NCBI GenBank assembly: GCA_900012615.1
Contig: LT009756.1
Coordinates: forward strand, 2,764,325 to 2,828,324
DNA from: Agrobacterium genomosp. 13 str. CFBP 6927
Lineage (GTDB): Bacteria > Pseudomonadota > Alphaproteobacteria > Rhizobiales > Rhizobiaceae
Direction of reading: 5' to 3'
Length of the DNA: 64,000 nucleotides
Position 1 is the first letter of the stretch. Every line of letters starts with the position of its first letter. A program made the translations under genes and the position numbers. Positions 36,801-44,861 of the stretch are shown here, piece by piece. The notes below the pieces were generated by a model, which was not told the origin of the DNA, made no database searches, and was given only the letters and a program-made list of their open reading frames with translations.

Positions 36801-38610
36801 AAAGATCAGGCTGATCGCCGCCTTCGATCACCGCGACATCTTCATCGATCCGGATCCCGATACCGACAAATCCTTCGCAGAGCGCAAGCGGCTTTTCGAA
36901 CTGCCGCGTTCCAGCTGGCAAGATTATGACCGCTCGACGCTCTCCGACGGCGCCATGATCATTTCGCGTTCCGAAAAATCTGTGACGCTGACGCCGGAAG
37001 CCGTGGCCGCCATCGGCCTCGACAAATCCGTCGCCACACCCTTCGAGATCATGACCGCCATCCTGAAGGCGCCGACCGATCTTCTGTGGTTCGGCGGCAT
37101 CGGCACCTACATCAAGGCGGCGGTGGAAACCAATGCCGAGGTGGGTGACAGGGCCAACGACCCCATCCGCGTCAACGCAACGGAGCTGCGCGCCAAGGTC
37201 ATCGGCGAAGGCGCCAATCTGGGCATCACCCAGAAGGGCCGCATCGCTTATGCGCTGGCGGGTGGGCGTTGCAATTCCGACGCTATCGACAACTCGGCTG
37301 GCGTGAACTCCTCCGACGTCGAGGTCAACATCAAGATCGCGCTTGCCTCCGCCGTCAATAGCGGTCGCCTGACGATGCCGAAGCGCAACCAGCTTCTCGC
37401 TTCCATGACACCGGAAGTGGCGCAACTGGTGCTGCGCAACAACTATCTGCAATCGCTGGCGATCTCGCTCACGGAGCGGCTTGGGCTCGCAAACCGCGAA
37501 GAGCTCGGCCGCCTCATGAGCGCGCTCGAGGCAACCGGGCAACTGAACCGCAAGGTTGAAACCCTGCCGAACAATGCCGAACTCAGCGAAAGATACGCCA
37601 CCGGAAAGCCGCTGACCCGGCCGGAAATCGGCGTACTTCTCTCCTATGCCAAGCTGACCCTGTTCGACGCACTTGTGGCAAGCCCGCTTCCCGACGAGCC
37701 CTATCTCCAGCATCTCCTGGTCGACTATTTCCCGGCCAAGATGCAGAAGAACTATGCCGACGATATCAAGGCGCATCGCCTGCACCGTGAAATCGTCGCG
37801 ACTGCACTCGCCAATGCCGTGGTGAACCGCGGAGGTCCGGGTTTCGTGCAGAAACTCGCTGACGCAAGCGGCCTCCTGGCGGCCGATGTCGTTAAGGCGG
37901 CGGTGATCGTCGAGGATGGCTTCGGCCTCAAACGCCTGTGGGGCGAGGTTGACGCGCTTGACGGCAAGGTGGGCGGTGAAATCCAGAACGGTCTTTATGC
38001 CACGATCACCCGCATCTTCTCGGATGCGAGCCGCCTTTACCTGCAAACCGGAAGCGCGGGTGCGGGAACGAGTGACATGGCGACCGAAATCGAGCGCCTG
38101 AAAACCGCCATCAAGACGCTGTCGCCGGCAGCGGCGAAATATCGTCGCGAACTTGGTGTCACGGAAATCGACGGCGTTCCCTCCGGCCTTCTGGAAGAAC
38201 TGGATACGCTTTCCCTGCTGGTCTATGTGCCGGAAATCATGCGCATTGCCGAAAGTGCAGGCACAACGCTTGCCCGAGCCGCCGAAAGCTATGCCACCGT
38301 CTCGTCGACCTTCCGTGTCGCGCGTCTGCTGGATGCCAGCCAGCGCATCACGCCGGTTGATCACTATGAGAGCCTGGCCCTCCTGCGCAGCCAGGACCAG
38401 ATCGCCTTGTCGAGACGCCGGATCGTCATTTCGGCGCTCACCGAGCATGCGAAGGAGAAGGATCCGGTTCAGGCCTGGTATGCGGCAGACCGCGTGCGCG
38501 TCAACCGCATCGTTTCCGAACTCGGCGCGCTCAGCGAAAGCGGCGATACCAACCTCGCCCGCCTGACAGTGGCGGCAGGGCTGCTTGGCGATATCGTTCA
38601 GGCGCGCTGA
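33850..38610 (+). CDS. large NAD-specific glutamate dehydrogenase (180-kDa type)
   Basis: A 1586-residue protein of the Bac_GDH family, the usual size for the large NAD enzyme. It converts glutamate to 2-oxoglutarate and ammonium, feeding the TCA cycle. The first 700 residues form the regulatory ACT-like region. The catalytic domain begins near 725 and contains ARGGLRWSDRGQDYRTEV (about 796) and VPVGAKGGFFPKNLPVGG (about 827), with the catalytic lysines. The dinucleotide-binding part has GVGDMSGDVFGNGMLLS (about 966). A long helical C-terminus follows. GGAGG lies 13-17 nt before the ATG. It is monocistronic. Confidence 0.96.
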   Translation: MGYRNNPKREKQIEKARQQAIAENVQFLDPGILYGRASADDIEYYSAEMLAASAAHSFGALSHWTGEAPHISITQVEGVSPRDIPVTVLTIIGRNMPFLYDSVMGEVTSSYRGLYLAVHPILVRDDTAQAGYRLAEPEDDPTENISLIQLHIAPLTAQAAATLEERLRFVLAQVQFAYRDWRPMLAKLDEALDELSKRGSSRRKTERTEAVEFLNWLRNDNFTFLGMRDYTYSGKGKNAKIERGDGVGLGSLSDPDVRVLRLGKNAVTTTPEILAFLDGPDFLIVTKANVKSIVHRRAYMDYIGIKRFDEDGNVIGELRIVGLFTATAYTRSVKQIPLLRAKVADVERHFGFDPNSHSGRILQNTLEAYPRDDLFQIETDLLIRFIEQIMELSDRPRVRVLARIDRFDRFVSAIIFVPREEYNSYVREKIGDYLSKVYDGHISAYYPAFPEGAVARVHFIVGRTEGKTPRIAQDKLEDAVSDIAARWIDHFVTLSEPGAPVLEVDQAYQEAFTPEEAIGDMTDILAAVKGEPVRIEFYQQEGQSADTLSLKIFHRDGHLPLSRRVPLLENLGFNVISERTFDVGVVSDGEKRDIVLHDMELSVAKGTTLDLPHYGQKLEEAFLAAFSGKVDNDNFNRLILACGLTVREVSVLRAYARYLRQTGIVYSQEHISETLFKYPAISRNIFALFKAGFDPSIEEKKRLKKLAEIHKAIETALSGVPNLDEDRTLRRYVNAIDATLRTNYFQKNADGTPRDLLAFKFDPKHLDGLPDPRPFREIFVYGTEVEGVHLRFGKVARGGLRWSDRGQDYRTEVLGLVKAQQVKNAVIVPVGAKGGFFPKNLPVGGSRDEVFNAGREAYKTYIRTLLSITDNIVDDAIVPPADTLRLDGDDPYFVVAADKGTATFSDTANGLAHDAGFWLDDAFASGGSAGYDHKKMGITARGAWETVKRHFREMDTDIQTTPFTVAGVGDMSGDVFGNGMLLSEKIRLIAAFDHRDIFIDPDPDTDKSFAERKRLFELPRSSWQDYDRSTLSDGAMIISRSEKSVTLTPEAVAAIGLDKSVATPFEIMTAILKAPTDLLWFGGIGTYIKAAVETNAEVGDRANDPIRVNATELRAKVIGEGANLGITQKGRIAYALAGGRCNSDAIDNSAGVNSSDVEVNIKIALASAVNSGRLTMPKRNQLLASMTPEVAQLVLRNNYLQSLAISLTERLGLANREELGRLMSALEATGQLNRKVETLPNNAELSERYATGKPLTRPEIGVLLSYAKLTLFDALVASPLPDEPYLQHLLVDYFPAKMQKNYADDIKAHRLHREIVATALANAVVNRGGPGFVQKLADASGLLAADVVKAAVIVEDGFGLKRLWGEVDALDGKVGGEIQNGLYATITRIFSDASRLYLQTGSAGAGTSDMATEIERLKTAIKTLSPAAAKYRRELGVTEIDGVPSGLLEELDTLSLLVYVPEIMRIAESAGTTLARAAESYATVSSTFRVARLLDASQRITPVDHYESLALLRSQDQIALSRRRIVISALTEHAKEKDPVQAWYAADRVRVNRIVSELGALSESGDTNLARLTVAAGLLGDIVQAR

Positions 38611-38720
38611 TCGACCATCCGAAAAACGCCATCCGGGTTATTGGCCCGGATGGCGATAGATGGCACGATGCGCCAACATCCCACCTTCTATCCTCCCCCT
38701 GATATCCGATAGGACGATGA

Positions 38721-40097
38721 ATGACTGTCCCCACCCCGAATGCGGAAACAGTGGTTGCGAAACGCGGCATCTGGGGCTGGGTCATGTTCGACTGGGCGGC
38801 GCAGCCCTTTTTTACGGTCGTCACAACCTTCGTTTTCGGCCCTTATTTCGTCGCCCGCCTCACCGATGATCCGATTTCGGCGCAGGCGACATGGAGCAAC
38901 ATGGCGACGGTGTCGTCTATCATCATAGCCCTCTTCTCCCCCATTCTCGGCTCCATCGCTGACCAGTCCGGCGCGAGAAAGCCGTGGATCGCCTTTTTTG
39001 CGGTCATCAAGATCGTAAGTCTCTTTTTCCTTTGGTTCGCAGCACCAGGCTCACCGCTCATCCTGCCGATCATCTGCATGATCCTCGCCTCCATCGCGGC
39101 GGAATTTTCTATCGTCTTCAACGATTCCATGATGCCGCGGCTGACCAATCCGCAGAATGTCGGACGCATTTCCAATCTCGCCTGGGGTCTCGGTTATCTC
39201 GGCGGCATGGTGGTGTTGATCGCCGTGGTGACACTTCTGGCCGCCAACCCGCAAACCGGACTGACGATCGCCGGCATCAAACCGCTTTTCGGTCTCGATC
39301 CGGCAACCGGCGAGGACGCCAGAATAACCGGTCCATTCGCGGCACTCTGGTATCTCATCTTCATTCTGCCGATGTTTCTGCTGACCCCGGACGCCGAAAA
39401 GGGCCTGCCCTTCGGAGCCGCGATCCGCTCGGGACTGGGGGAACTCAAGATAACCCTGCGCGAATTGCGCTACCGCCCCGTGTTGTTGCGGTTTCTGATC
39501 GCGCGCATGCTTTATCAGGACGGCGTCAACGGCGTGCTCATTCTGGGTGGCGCCTTTGCGGCCGGCATGTTCGGCTGGGCGACGATGGAAATCGGCCTCT
39601 TCGGCATTCTCCTCAATGTCGTCGCCATCGCAGGCTGCTTTGCGGCCGGACGCGTCGATCAGAAACTCGGTTCTCGCATCACCATTCTCATCAGTCTGGT
39701 GCTCCTGCTGCTCGCCACGCTCGGCATCGTCTCCACGGAAAAGGGCTCGACCCTGTTCGGCTGGATACAATTGTCGACGACGGATAATGGCGGCATCTTC
39801 GCAACCGGCGCGGAAAAAGCCTATCTGCTTTATGGCGTATTGATCGGCCTCGCCTTCGGCCCCGTCCAGGCCTCGTCGCGCTCTTATCTCGCCCGCAATA
39901 TCACCGTGGCGGAGGCGGGCCGCTATTTCGGCATCTATGCGCTCTCCGGCCGCGCCACGAGTTTCATGGCGACACTATCGTTTTCCATAGCAACCTATGT
40001 AAGCGGCTCTGCCCATATCGGCATGGCCACGCTCATCCTGTTCCTGGGGGCTGGATTTCTGCTGTTGCTGCGTGTGCCCGAACGGGCCGCAAACTGA
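38721..40097 (+). CDS. MFS transporter, UMF1/Atg22-like family
   Basis: A 458-residue membrane protein with about 12 hydrophobic helices. Family marks include the N-terminal GWVMFDWAAQPFFTVVTTFVFGPYF, the loop GSIADQSGARKPWI (about 74), FNDSMMPRLTNPQNVGRISN (about 133) and QASSRSYLARN (about 383). These match the Atg22/UMF1 branch of the major facilitator superfamily. Bacterial members have no settled substrate; yeast Atg22 exports amino acids from the vacuole. It lies 110 nt after the glutamate dehydrogenase gene but probably has its own promoter. It is followed by the palindromic element at 40154. Confidence 0.88.
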   Translation: MTVPTPNAETVVAKRGIWGWVMFDWAAQPFFTVVTTFVFGPYFVARLTDDPISAQATWSNMATVSSIIIALFSPILGSIADQSGARKPWIAFFAVIKIVSLFFLWFAAPGSPLILPIICMILASIAAEFSIVFNDSMMPRLTNPQNVGRISNLAWGLGYLGGMVVLIAVVTLLAANPQTGLTIAGIKPLFGLDPATGEDARITGPFAALWYLIFILPMFLLTPDAEKGLPFGAAIRSGLGELKITLRELRYRPVLLRFLIARMLYQDGVNGVLILGGAFAAGMFGWATMEIGLFGILLNVVAIAGCFAAGRVDQKLGSRITILISLVLLLLATLGIVSTEKGSTLFGWIQLSTTDNGGIFATGAEKAYLLYGVLIGLAFGPVQASSRSYLARNITVAEAGRYFGIYALSGRATSFMATLSFSIATYVSGSAHIGMATLILFLGAGFLLLLRVPERAAN

Positions 40098-40153
40098 AGA
40101 ACCTGAAACTTATAAGACGCGCGAGTGATGATAAATCGCTCCGCATATTCGAC

Positions 40154-40228
40154 GTCATCCTCGGGCTAGACCAGAGGATCCATTGATTTCTGCATGTTGT
40201 GGATCCTCGGGGCTAGCCCGAGGATGAC
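40154..40228. repeat. intergenic palindromic element (rhizobial RIME-like)
   Basis: Fifteen-bp perfect arms GTCATCCTCGGGCTA (40154-40168) and TAGCCCGAGGATGAC (40214-40228) enclose a nested pair GGATCCA / TGGATCC (40176-40182 and 40200-40206). The GTCATCCTCGGGC motif is familiar from dispersed palindromic repeats in Rhizobiaceae. It lies between the MFS gene and the converging phaR. Confidence 0.8.
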
Positions 40229-40323
40229 GGCGGAGAGGTCTGAACACCTTGGTCAACAAGCTGGAAGCTGCATCGCGGATATAGGCAAGCGAAGCGCACC
40301 GCTTCTGAATTCCACGGCCTTCA

Positions 40324-40899
40324 TCACAGCTGGTCGAGTTTTTGCTGCAATGCGCGCAGCTGCGCCTTCAGCTCATCAATCTCGGAGGCATTCGGCTTGC
40401 GGGTTTCCTTGGGCGCCTGCGGCATTGCGAAAGGTGTGAAACCCTGCATCGCCTGCCGGAAGAGTTCCGTGTTGCGGCGGATCTGCTCTTCCATCATCTG
40501 CAATGGCGCCTGAAAATTGCGGGCGAGCGAACCGTCGCCGAAAGCCTTAGCCATATGCTCCTGCATCTGGCTCTGCTGATCGGAAAAGGTCTTCATCGAA
40601 TGTTCGAGAAATGTCGGCACGACCATCTGCATCTGGTCGCCGTAATAGGAGATCAGCTGCCGCAGAAATGCCGTCGGCAACAGCGTATTGCCGGTTTTGG
40701 CTTCCTGTTCGACGATGATCTGCGTCAGCACCGCGTGGGTAATGTCTTCGGAGGACTTGGCGTCCTGAACCTTGAAGTCCTCACCACGCTTGACCATCTG
40801 CGCCAGGTCGTCGAGCGTCACATAGGTGCTGGTGCCGGTATTATAGAGCCGCCGGTTGGCATATTTTTTAATGATTGTTTCGCCGTCGTGTTTCGCCAT
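40324..40899 (-). CDS. phaR: polyhydroxyalkanoate synthesis repressor PhaR
   Basis: A 191-residue regulator. Residues 9-65 form the PHB/PHA accumulation regulator DNA-binding domain (IIKKYANRRLYNTGTSTYVT, DDLAQMVKRGEDFKVQDAKS). A second segment binds PHB granules (GNTLLPTAFLRQLISYYGDQM). The C-terminus is coiled coil (ASEIDELKAQLRALQQKLDQL). PhaR senses polymer and represses phasin and PHB genes. The start at 40899 is preceded by GAGGAGGCGGGC. It is divergent from phaA-phaB, and the gap contains two TGC-N3-GCA dyads resembling PhaR sites. Confidence 0.94.
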   Translation of the reverse strand: MAKHDGETIIKKYANRRLYNTGTSTYVTLDDLAQMVKRGEDFKVQDAKSSEDITHAVLTQIIVEQEAKTGNTLLPTAFLRQLISYYGDQMQMVVPTFLEHSMKTFSDQQSQMQEHMAKAFGDGSLARNFQAPLQMMEEQIRRNTELFRQAMQGFTPFAMPQAPKETRKPNASEIDELKAQLRALQQKLDQL

Positions 40900-40999
40900 G
40901 CCCGCCTCCTCGCGATGATGGTATTTTTTGTTTTTTGGTGTTATTGCTCTTCCCGCTGCAAAGTGTATGCGCAAAACGAGCCCTCTGACAAATGTTTTG

Positions 41000-41030
41000 T
41001 GCATCGCAACAGTTTGTTTTTTGCGCAGCA
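41000..41030. promoter_or_regulatory. tandem putative PhaR-binding dyads
   Basis: TGCATCGCA (41000-41008) and TGCGCAGCA (41022-41030) both fit TGC-N3-GCA, with centres 22 bp apart, two helical turns. They sit between divergent phaR and phaA. The Paracoccus PhaR site is described as CTGC-N3/4-GCAG. The match is by motif only. Confidence 0.5.
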
Positions 41031-41140
41031 ATTTTTCGCAAGATTCCAGCTTGATTTAGCAACATCTTTTAAAGCAACTTTCGGCATTTGACTTGTATTG
41101 AAAGCTTTGCCAGTCTCCGCCCGCATGTGAGGAGAAACAG

Positions 41141-42322
41141 ATGACATTGCCTTCAATCGTGATTGCCAGCGCTGCCCGCACCGCTGTCGGCTCTTTCAAT
41201 GGCCACTTCGCCAATACGCCCGCCCACGAGCTTGGGGCAACGGTCATTGAGGCCGTGCTGGAACGGGCTGGCGTTGCGGCGAGTGAAATCGATGAAGTCA
41301 TCCTCGGTCAGGTACTCACCGCAGGCGAAGGGCAGAATCCAGCGCGACAGGCGGCCATGAAGGCCGGCATTCCGCAGGAAGCAACCGCTTTTGGCGTCAA
41401 TCAGCTCTGCGGTTCCGGCCTGCGCGCCGTCGCACTCGGCATGCAGCAGATCGTGACGGGCGACGCGGCCATCGTCATTGCCGGCGGACAGGAATCCATG
41501 TCCATGGCGCCCCACTGCGCCCATCTGCGCGGCGGTGTGAAGATGGGCGATTTCAAGATGATCGACACCATGCTGAAAGACGGCCTGACCGACGCCTTTT
41601 ACGGTTACCACATGGGGATAACTGCCGAGAACATTGCCCGCCAGTGGCAGCTTTCCCGTGATGAACAGGACCAGTTCGCCGTTGCATCGCAAAACAAGGC
41701 CGAAGCCGCACAGAACTCCGGCCGTTTCGCCGACGAGATCGTGGCCTTTACGGTTAAAGGCCGCAAGGCCGATATCGTCATCGATGCGGATGAACATATC
41801 CGCGCCGGCGCCTCTCTCGAAACAATGGCAAAACTGCGCCCGGCCTTCGACAAGGAAGGCACGGTAACGGCAGGCAACGCCTCCGGCCTCAACGATGGCG
41901 CAGCCGCCACGCTCCTGATGTCGGAGCAGGAAGCGGCAAGGCGCGGCATCAAGCCGCTGGCGCGTATCGCGTCCTGGGCGACGGCCGGCGTCGATCCGCA
42001 AATCATGGGAACCGGTCCCATCCCCGCCTCTCGCAAGGCTCTGGCCAAGGCCGGCTGGTCGATTGGCGATATTGGCCTGGTCGAAGCCAACGAGGCCTTC
42101 GCCGCCCAATCCTGTGCGGTGGTGCGCGAACTCGGCCTCGATCCCGCTATCGTCAACGTCAACGGCGGCGCAATTGCCATCGGCCATCCGATCGGCGCTT
42201 CCGGCGCGCGCGTCCTCAACACGTTGATCTACGAAATGCGCCGTCGCAACGTGTCCAAGGGTCTTGCAACGCTCTGCATCGGCGGCGGCATGGGTGTCGC
42301 CATGTGCATCGAAGCGCTCTGA
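41141..42322 (+). CDS. phaA: acetyl-CoA acetyltransferase (beta-ketothiolase)
   Basis: A 393-residue biosynthetic thiolase that condenses two acetyl-CoA to acetoacetyl-CoA, the first step of PHB formation. The nucleophilic cysteine is at position 90 (NQLCGSGLRAV). The other catalytic residues are in NVNGGAIAIGHPIGASGAR (histidine near 348) and TLCIGGGMGVA (cysteine near 378). Length equals Zoogloea PhaA. GGAGAAACAG precedes the ATG. It is followed by phaB on the same strand after 170 nt. The PHB synthase gene is not in this window. Confidence 0.96.
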   Translation: MTLPSIVIASAARTAVGSFNGHFANTPAHELGATVIEAVLERAGVAASEIDEVILGQVLTAGEGQNPARQAAMKAGIPQEATAFGVNQLCGSGLRAVALGMQQIVTGDAAIVIAGGQESMSMAPHCAHLRGGVKMGDFKMIDTMLKDGLTDAFYGYHMGITAENIARQWQLSRDEQDQFAVASQNKAEAAQNSGRFADEIVAFTVKGRKADIVIDADEHIRAGASLETMAKLRPAFDKEGTVTAGNASGLNDGAAATLLMSEQEAARRGIKPLARIASWATAGVDPQIMGTGPIPASRKALAKAGWSIGDIGLVEANEAFAAQSCAVVRELGLDPAIVNVNGGAIAIGHPIGASGARVLNTLIYEMRRRNVSKGLATLCIGGGMGVAMCIEAL

Positions 42323-42492
42323 AGGCCGCAACGCCGTTTTCCAGAAAGCAATTCCGGTTCAGCGAACAATAGGGTAGAAGCAGCCTCCCATTGGCCGCAT
42401 TTCTATGGCCGTTGAGCACGACACGAATTTCAGCAGGATGAAGCATCCTCGCACATATGCAGGCGCTTCAATGACAGGTCATGGAGGCCTAT

Positions 42493-43218
42493 ATGAGCCG
42501 GGTTGCGTTGATTTCCGGCGGGACGAGCGGCATCGGCGCCGCTATCGCCCGCGCCTTGAAAGCTGCCGGCTACCGGGTGGCCGTCAACTACGCCTTCACG
42601 ACGGACAGGGCGGAAGCATTCCAGAAAGAAACCGGAATTCCCGCCTTTCAATGGGACGTCCGCGACTATGATGCCTGCGTGAATGGCATTGCAAAAGTGG
42701 AAGAAACCTTCGGTCCGGTCGAGGTGCTGGTCAACAATGCCGGCATCACCCGCGATGCAATGTTTCACAAGATGACACCGCAGCAGTGGCGTGAGGTGAT
42801 CGACACCAATCTCACCGGCGTCTTCAACATGACGCATCCCGTCTGGCCGGGCATGCGCGACCGCGGCTTCGGACGCATCGTCAATATTTCCTCCATCAAT
42901 GGCCAGAAGGGGCAGGCGGGGCAGGCCAACTACTCCGCCTCGAAGGCAGGCGATATCGGCTTCACCAAGGCGCTTGCGCAGGAAGGTGCCAGCCGCAACA
43001 TCACTGTCAACGCCATCTGCCCCGGCTATATCGGCACGGAAATGGTGAGAGCTATTCCGGAAAAAGTGCTGGCCGAACGGATTGTGCCGCAAATTCCCGT
43101 CGGCCGTCTGGGCGAACCGGAAGAAATTGCGCGTTGCGTCCTGTTTCTGGTGTCAGACGAGGCCGGCTTCATCACCGGCTCCACCATGACGGCCAATGGC
43201 GGGCAATATTTCTCCTGA
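42493..43218 (+). CDS. phaB: acetoacetyl-CoA reductase
   Basis: A 241-residue short-chain dehydrogenase that reduces acetoacetyl-CoA to (R)-3-hydroxybutyryl-CoA with NADPH, the second step of PHB synthesis. It shows the SGGTSGIGAAIA cofactor motif (about 9), NNAG, the catalytic serine in NISSINGQKGQAGQANYSASKAG and its YxxxK pair (near 153), and the family ending GGQYFS. I take the ATG at 42493, which follows ATGGAGGCCTAT and gives the standard length; an upstream ATG at 42481 adds four residues. Confidence 0.95.
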   Translation: MSRVALISGGTSGIGAAIARALKAAGYRVAVNYAFTTDRAEAFQKETGIPAFQWDVRDYDACVNGIAKVEETFGPVEVLVNNAGITRDAMFHKMTPQQWREVIDTNLTGVFNMTHPVWPGMRDRGFGRIVNISSINGQKGQAGQANYSASKAGDIGFTKALAQEGASRNITVNAICPGYIGTEMVRAIPEKVLAERIVPQIPVGRLGEPEEIARCVLFLVSDEAGFITGSTMTANGGQYFS

Positions 43219-43368
43219 CAACGGTGCACGTAGCTGTCGCGGCAATCGAAAGCGGTAAACTTTTCGTGATAATTGCTGCTGCGATTTTGCGGAGCACAAA
43301 AACTTGAACATAAAACACCGCAATAATGAAACCGCTAAACCGATGAAAACACGATAGTTTTCGTATAG

Positions 43369-43385
43369 TTTAGAATGAGTCTAGA
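43369..43385. promoter_or_regulatory. putative Irr (ICE-type) box upstream of bfd-bfr
   Basis: TTTAGAATGAGTCTAGA matches the iron control element TTTAGAA-N3-TTCTAAA with 7 of 7 bases in the left arm and 5 of 7 in the right. It lies 100 nt before bfd. Irr control of bacterioferritin genes is known in Rhizobiales; binding here is inferred. Confidence 0.5.
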
Positions 43386-43484
43386 AATCTGCCGGGCTTT
43401 TGGAAGGAGGTTTTTCTTGACATTTGGTGTCCTGTTTTGGTTTAAGAACGAAAACAACGTGTTGCGTCATACAGGCAGTCCATC

Positions 43485-43796
43485 ATGCTGGTTTGCAGCT
43501 GCAATTACATCACCGATCACGATATCCGGGACGTCATCAACGAGCTCCTGGATGAGGACTGTTGGCAGCTGATCGTCCCTGCAAAAGTGTATCACGCCAT
43601 GGAAAAACGCGGTCGCTGTTGCGGCTGTTTCCCGACCGTTGTCGACCTGATCATCAAAACCACGGAAGAATATCACGCCCGTCGCCACTCGACTGAGGCC
43701 GATGTTTTTGATTTTATGTCCCGCCTGAAGCGATTCCATGAAGAGAACAGGAGAGCGGACATTGAAAGGCGACAAAAAAGTCATCGAGCGGCTTAA
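43485..43796 (+). CDS. bfd: bacterioferritin-associated ferredoxin (Bfd-like)
   Basis: A 103-residue [2Fe-2S] protein. Cysteines 4 and 6 (LVCSC) and 45 and 48 (GRCCGC) form the CxC / CxxC set of the BFD fold. In other bacteria Bfd binds bacterioferritin and donates electrons to release stored iron. The last 35 residues ([23 protein letters not shown]) extend beyond the E. coli protein and are charged and helical. The 3' end overlaps the start of bfr by 35 nt, so translation is linked. Confidence 0.93.
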   Translation: MLVCSCNYITDHDIRDVINELLDEDCWQLIVPAKVYHAMEKRGRCCGCFPTVVDLIIKTTEEYHARRHSTEADVFDFMSRLKRFHEENRRADIERRQKSHRAA

Positions 43797-44247
43797 CGAG
43801 GCCCTTTTTCTCGAACTCGGTGCAGTAAACCAATATTGGCTTCACTACCGGCTTCTGAACGACTGGGGCTACACCAAGCTTGCAAAGAAGGAGCGTGCAG
43901 AATCCATCGAAGAGATGCAGCACGCCGACAAGATCATCGATCGTATTATCTTCCTCGAAGGCCATCCCAACCTTCAGACCCTGGCGCCGCTGCGCATCGG
44001 CCAGAACGTCAAGGAAGTGCTGGAAGCGGATCTCGCCGGCGAATACGACGCACGGACCTCCTACAAGAAATCCCGTGATATCTGTTCCGAGGCCGGAGAC
44101 TACGTCTCCATGAAGCTTTTTGAAGCTCTGCTGATTGACGAGGAAGGCCATATCGACTTCCTCGAAACTCAGCTTGACCTGCTCGGCAAGATTGGCGCGG
44201 AAAAATACGGTCAGCTCAACGCCGATTCCGCCAACGAAGCGGAATAA
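43762..44247 (+). CDS. bfr: bacterioferritin
   Basis: A 161-residue heme ferritin that stores iron in a 24-subunit shell. With a TTG start at 43762 the protein begins [11 protein letters not shown], as in the family, and the ferroxidase ligands fall at the standard numbers E18, E51, H54, E94, E127 and H130, with Y25 and the heme ligand M52. AGGAGAG lies at the right distance from this TTG. The ATG at 43738 would add eight unconserved residues. It overlaps bfd, and a bidirectional-looking hairpin follows. Confidence 0.95.
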   Translation: MKGDKKVIERLNEALFLELGAVNQYWLHYRLLNDWGYTKLAKKERAESIEEMQHADKIIDRIIFLEGHPNLQTLAPLRIGQNVKEVLEADLAGEYDARTSYKKSRDICSEAGDYVSMKLFEALLIDEEGHIDFLETQLDLLGKIGAEKYGQLNADSANEAE

Positions 44248-44267
44248 GCTTTCGCAATAGATCAGAG

Positions 44268-44294
44268 AAAAGGCGGCCACAGGCCGCCTTTTTT
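44268..44294. terminator. terminator between bfr and rppH
   Basis: Stem AAAAGGCGGCC / GGCCGCCTTTT with a 3-nt loop, 20 nt after the bfr stop. It touches the rppH stop codon at 44293-44295 and so may serve both directions. Confidence 0.9.
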
Positions 44295-44805
44295 ATTTGC
44301 CGGAAAGATGCTGGAACTCCGCCACGACCTTCTCGTAAACCGCACGCTTGAAAGGTACGATCAGCTCGGGAAGGCTTTCCATTGGTTTCCAGCCCCAGGC
44401 GTCGAATTCGGCCGTATGCCCGGTCGGGGGCGGGTCGATCTGTATTTCGCTTTCATCGCCATCGAAGCGGAACGCGAACCAGCGCTGCGCCTGCCCACGA
44501 TATTTGCCCCTAAGGCCGATACCGATCAATTCGGCCGGCAGGTCATAGTGAATCCAGTCGCTCGCTTCCGCAAGCAACGTCACCGATTTCATGCCTGTCT
44601 CTTCGTAGAGTTCGCGAATGGCGGCCGTCAAAGGCCGCTCTCCTTCGTCGATGCCACCCTGCGGCATCTGCCACAATTGCGGTGAGCCATCATATTCTGA
44701 GTTACCTTCCCTGATACGCCGGCCGGCCCAGACCAGGCCTTCGGCGTTCAGAACCATTATTCCCGCACAGGGACGGTAAGGCAAATCTTCTGCTTTGATT
44801 GTCAT
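44293..44805 (-). CDS. rppH: RNA pyrophosphohydrolase (Nudix)
   Basis: A 170-residue Nudix enzyme that removes pyrophosphate from 5' triphosphate mRNA ends and so triggers RNase E decay. The Nudix box is [20 protein letters not shown] (residues about 50-69), continuing with TGM, a full GX5EX7REUXEEXGU match. [11 protein letters not shown] at the N-terminus and [10 protein letters not shown] are RppH features, as is the C-terminal [21 protein letters not shown]. The start at 44805 gives [12 protein letters not shown]. It is the last gene of the leftward envelope cluster, 56 nt after the YibQ-like gene. Confidence 0.93.
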   Translation of the reverse strand: MTIKAEDLPYRPCAGIMVLNAEGLVWAGRRIREGNSEYDGSPQLWQMPQGGIDEGERPLTAAIRELYEETGMKSVTLLAEASDWIHYDLPAELIGIGLRGKYRGQAQRWFAFRFDGDESEIQIDPPPTGHTAEFDAWGWKPMESLPELIVPFKRAVYEKVVAEFQHLSGK

Positions 44806-44861
44806 TGGAAACCCGCATTGTCTGGGCGCCTGAAAGGCGCGGAAATGGCCGCCCGGAAGGT

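Noticed and set aside
36115-38448. A 777-codon open frame opposite the NAD-GDH gene
   Set aside because: Mirror frame of a recognised catalytic domain, with no ribosome-binding site or motif.
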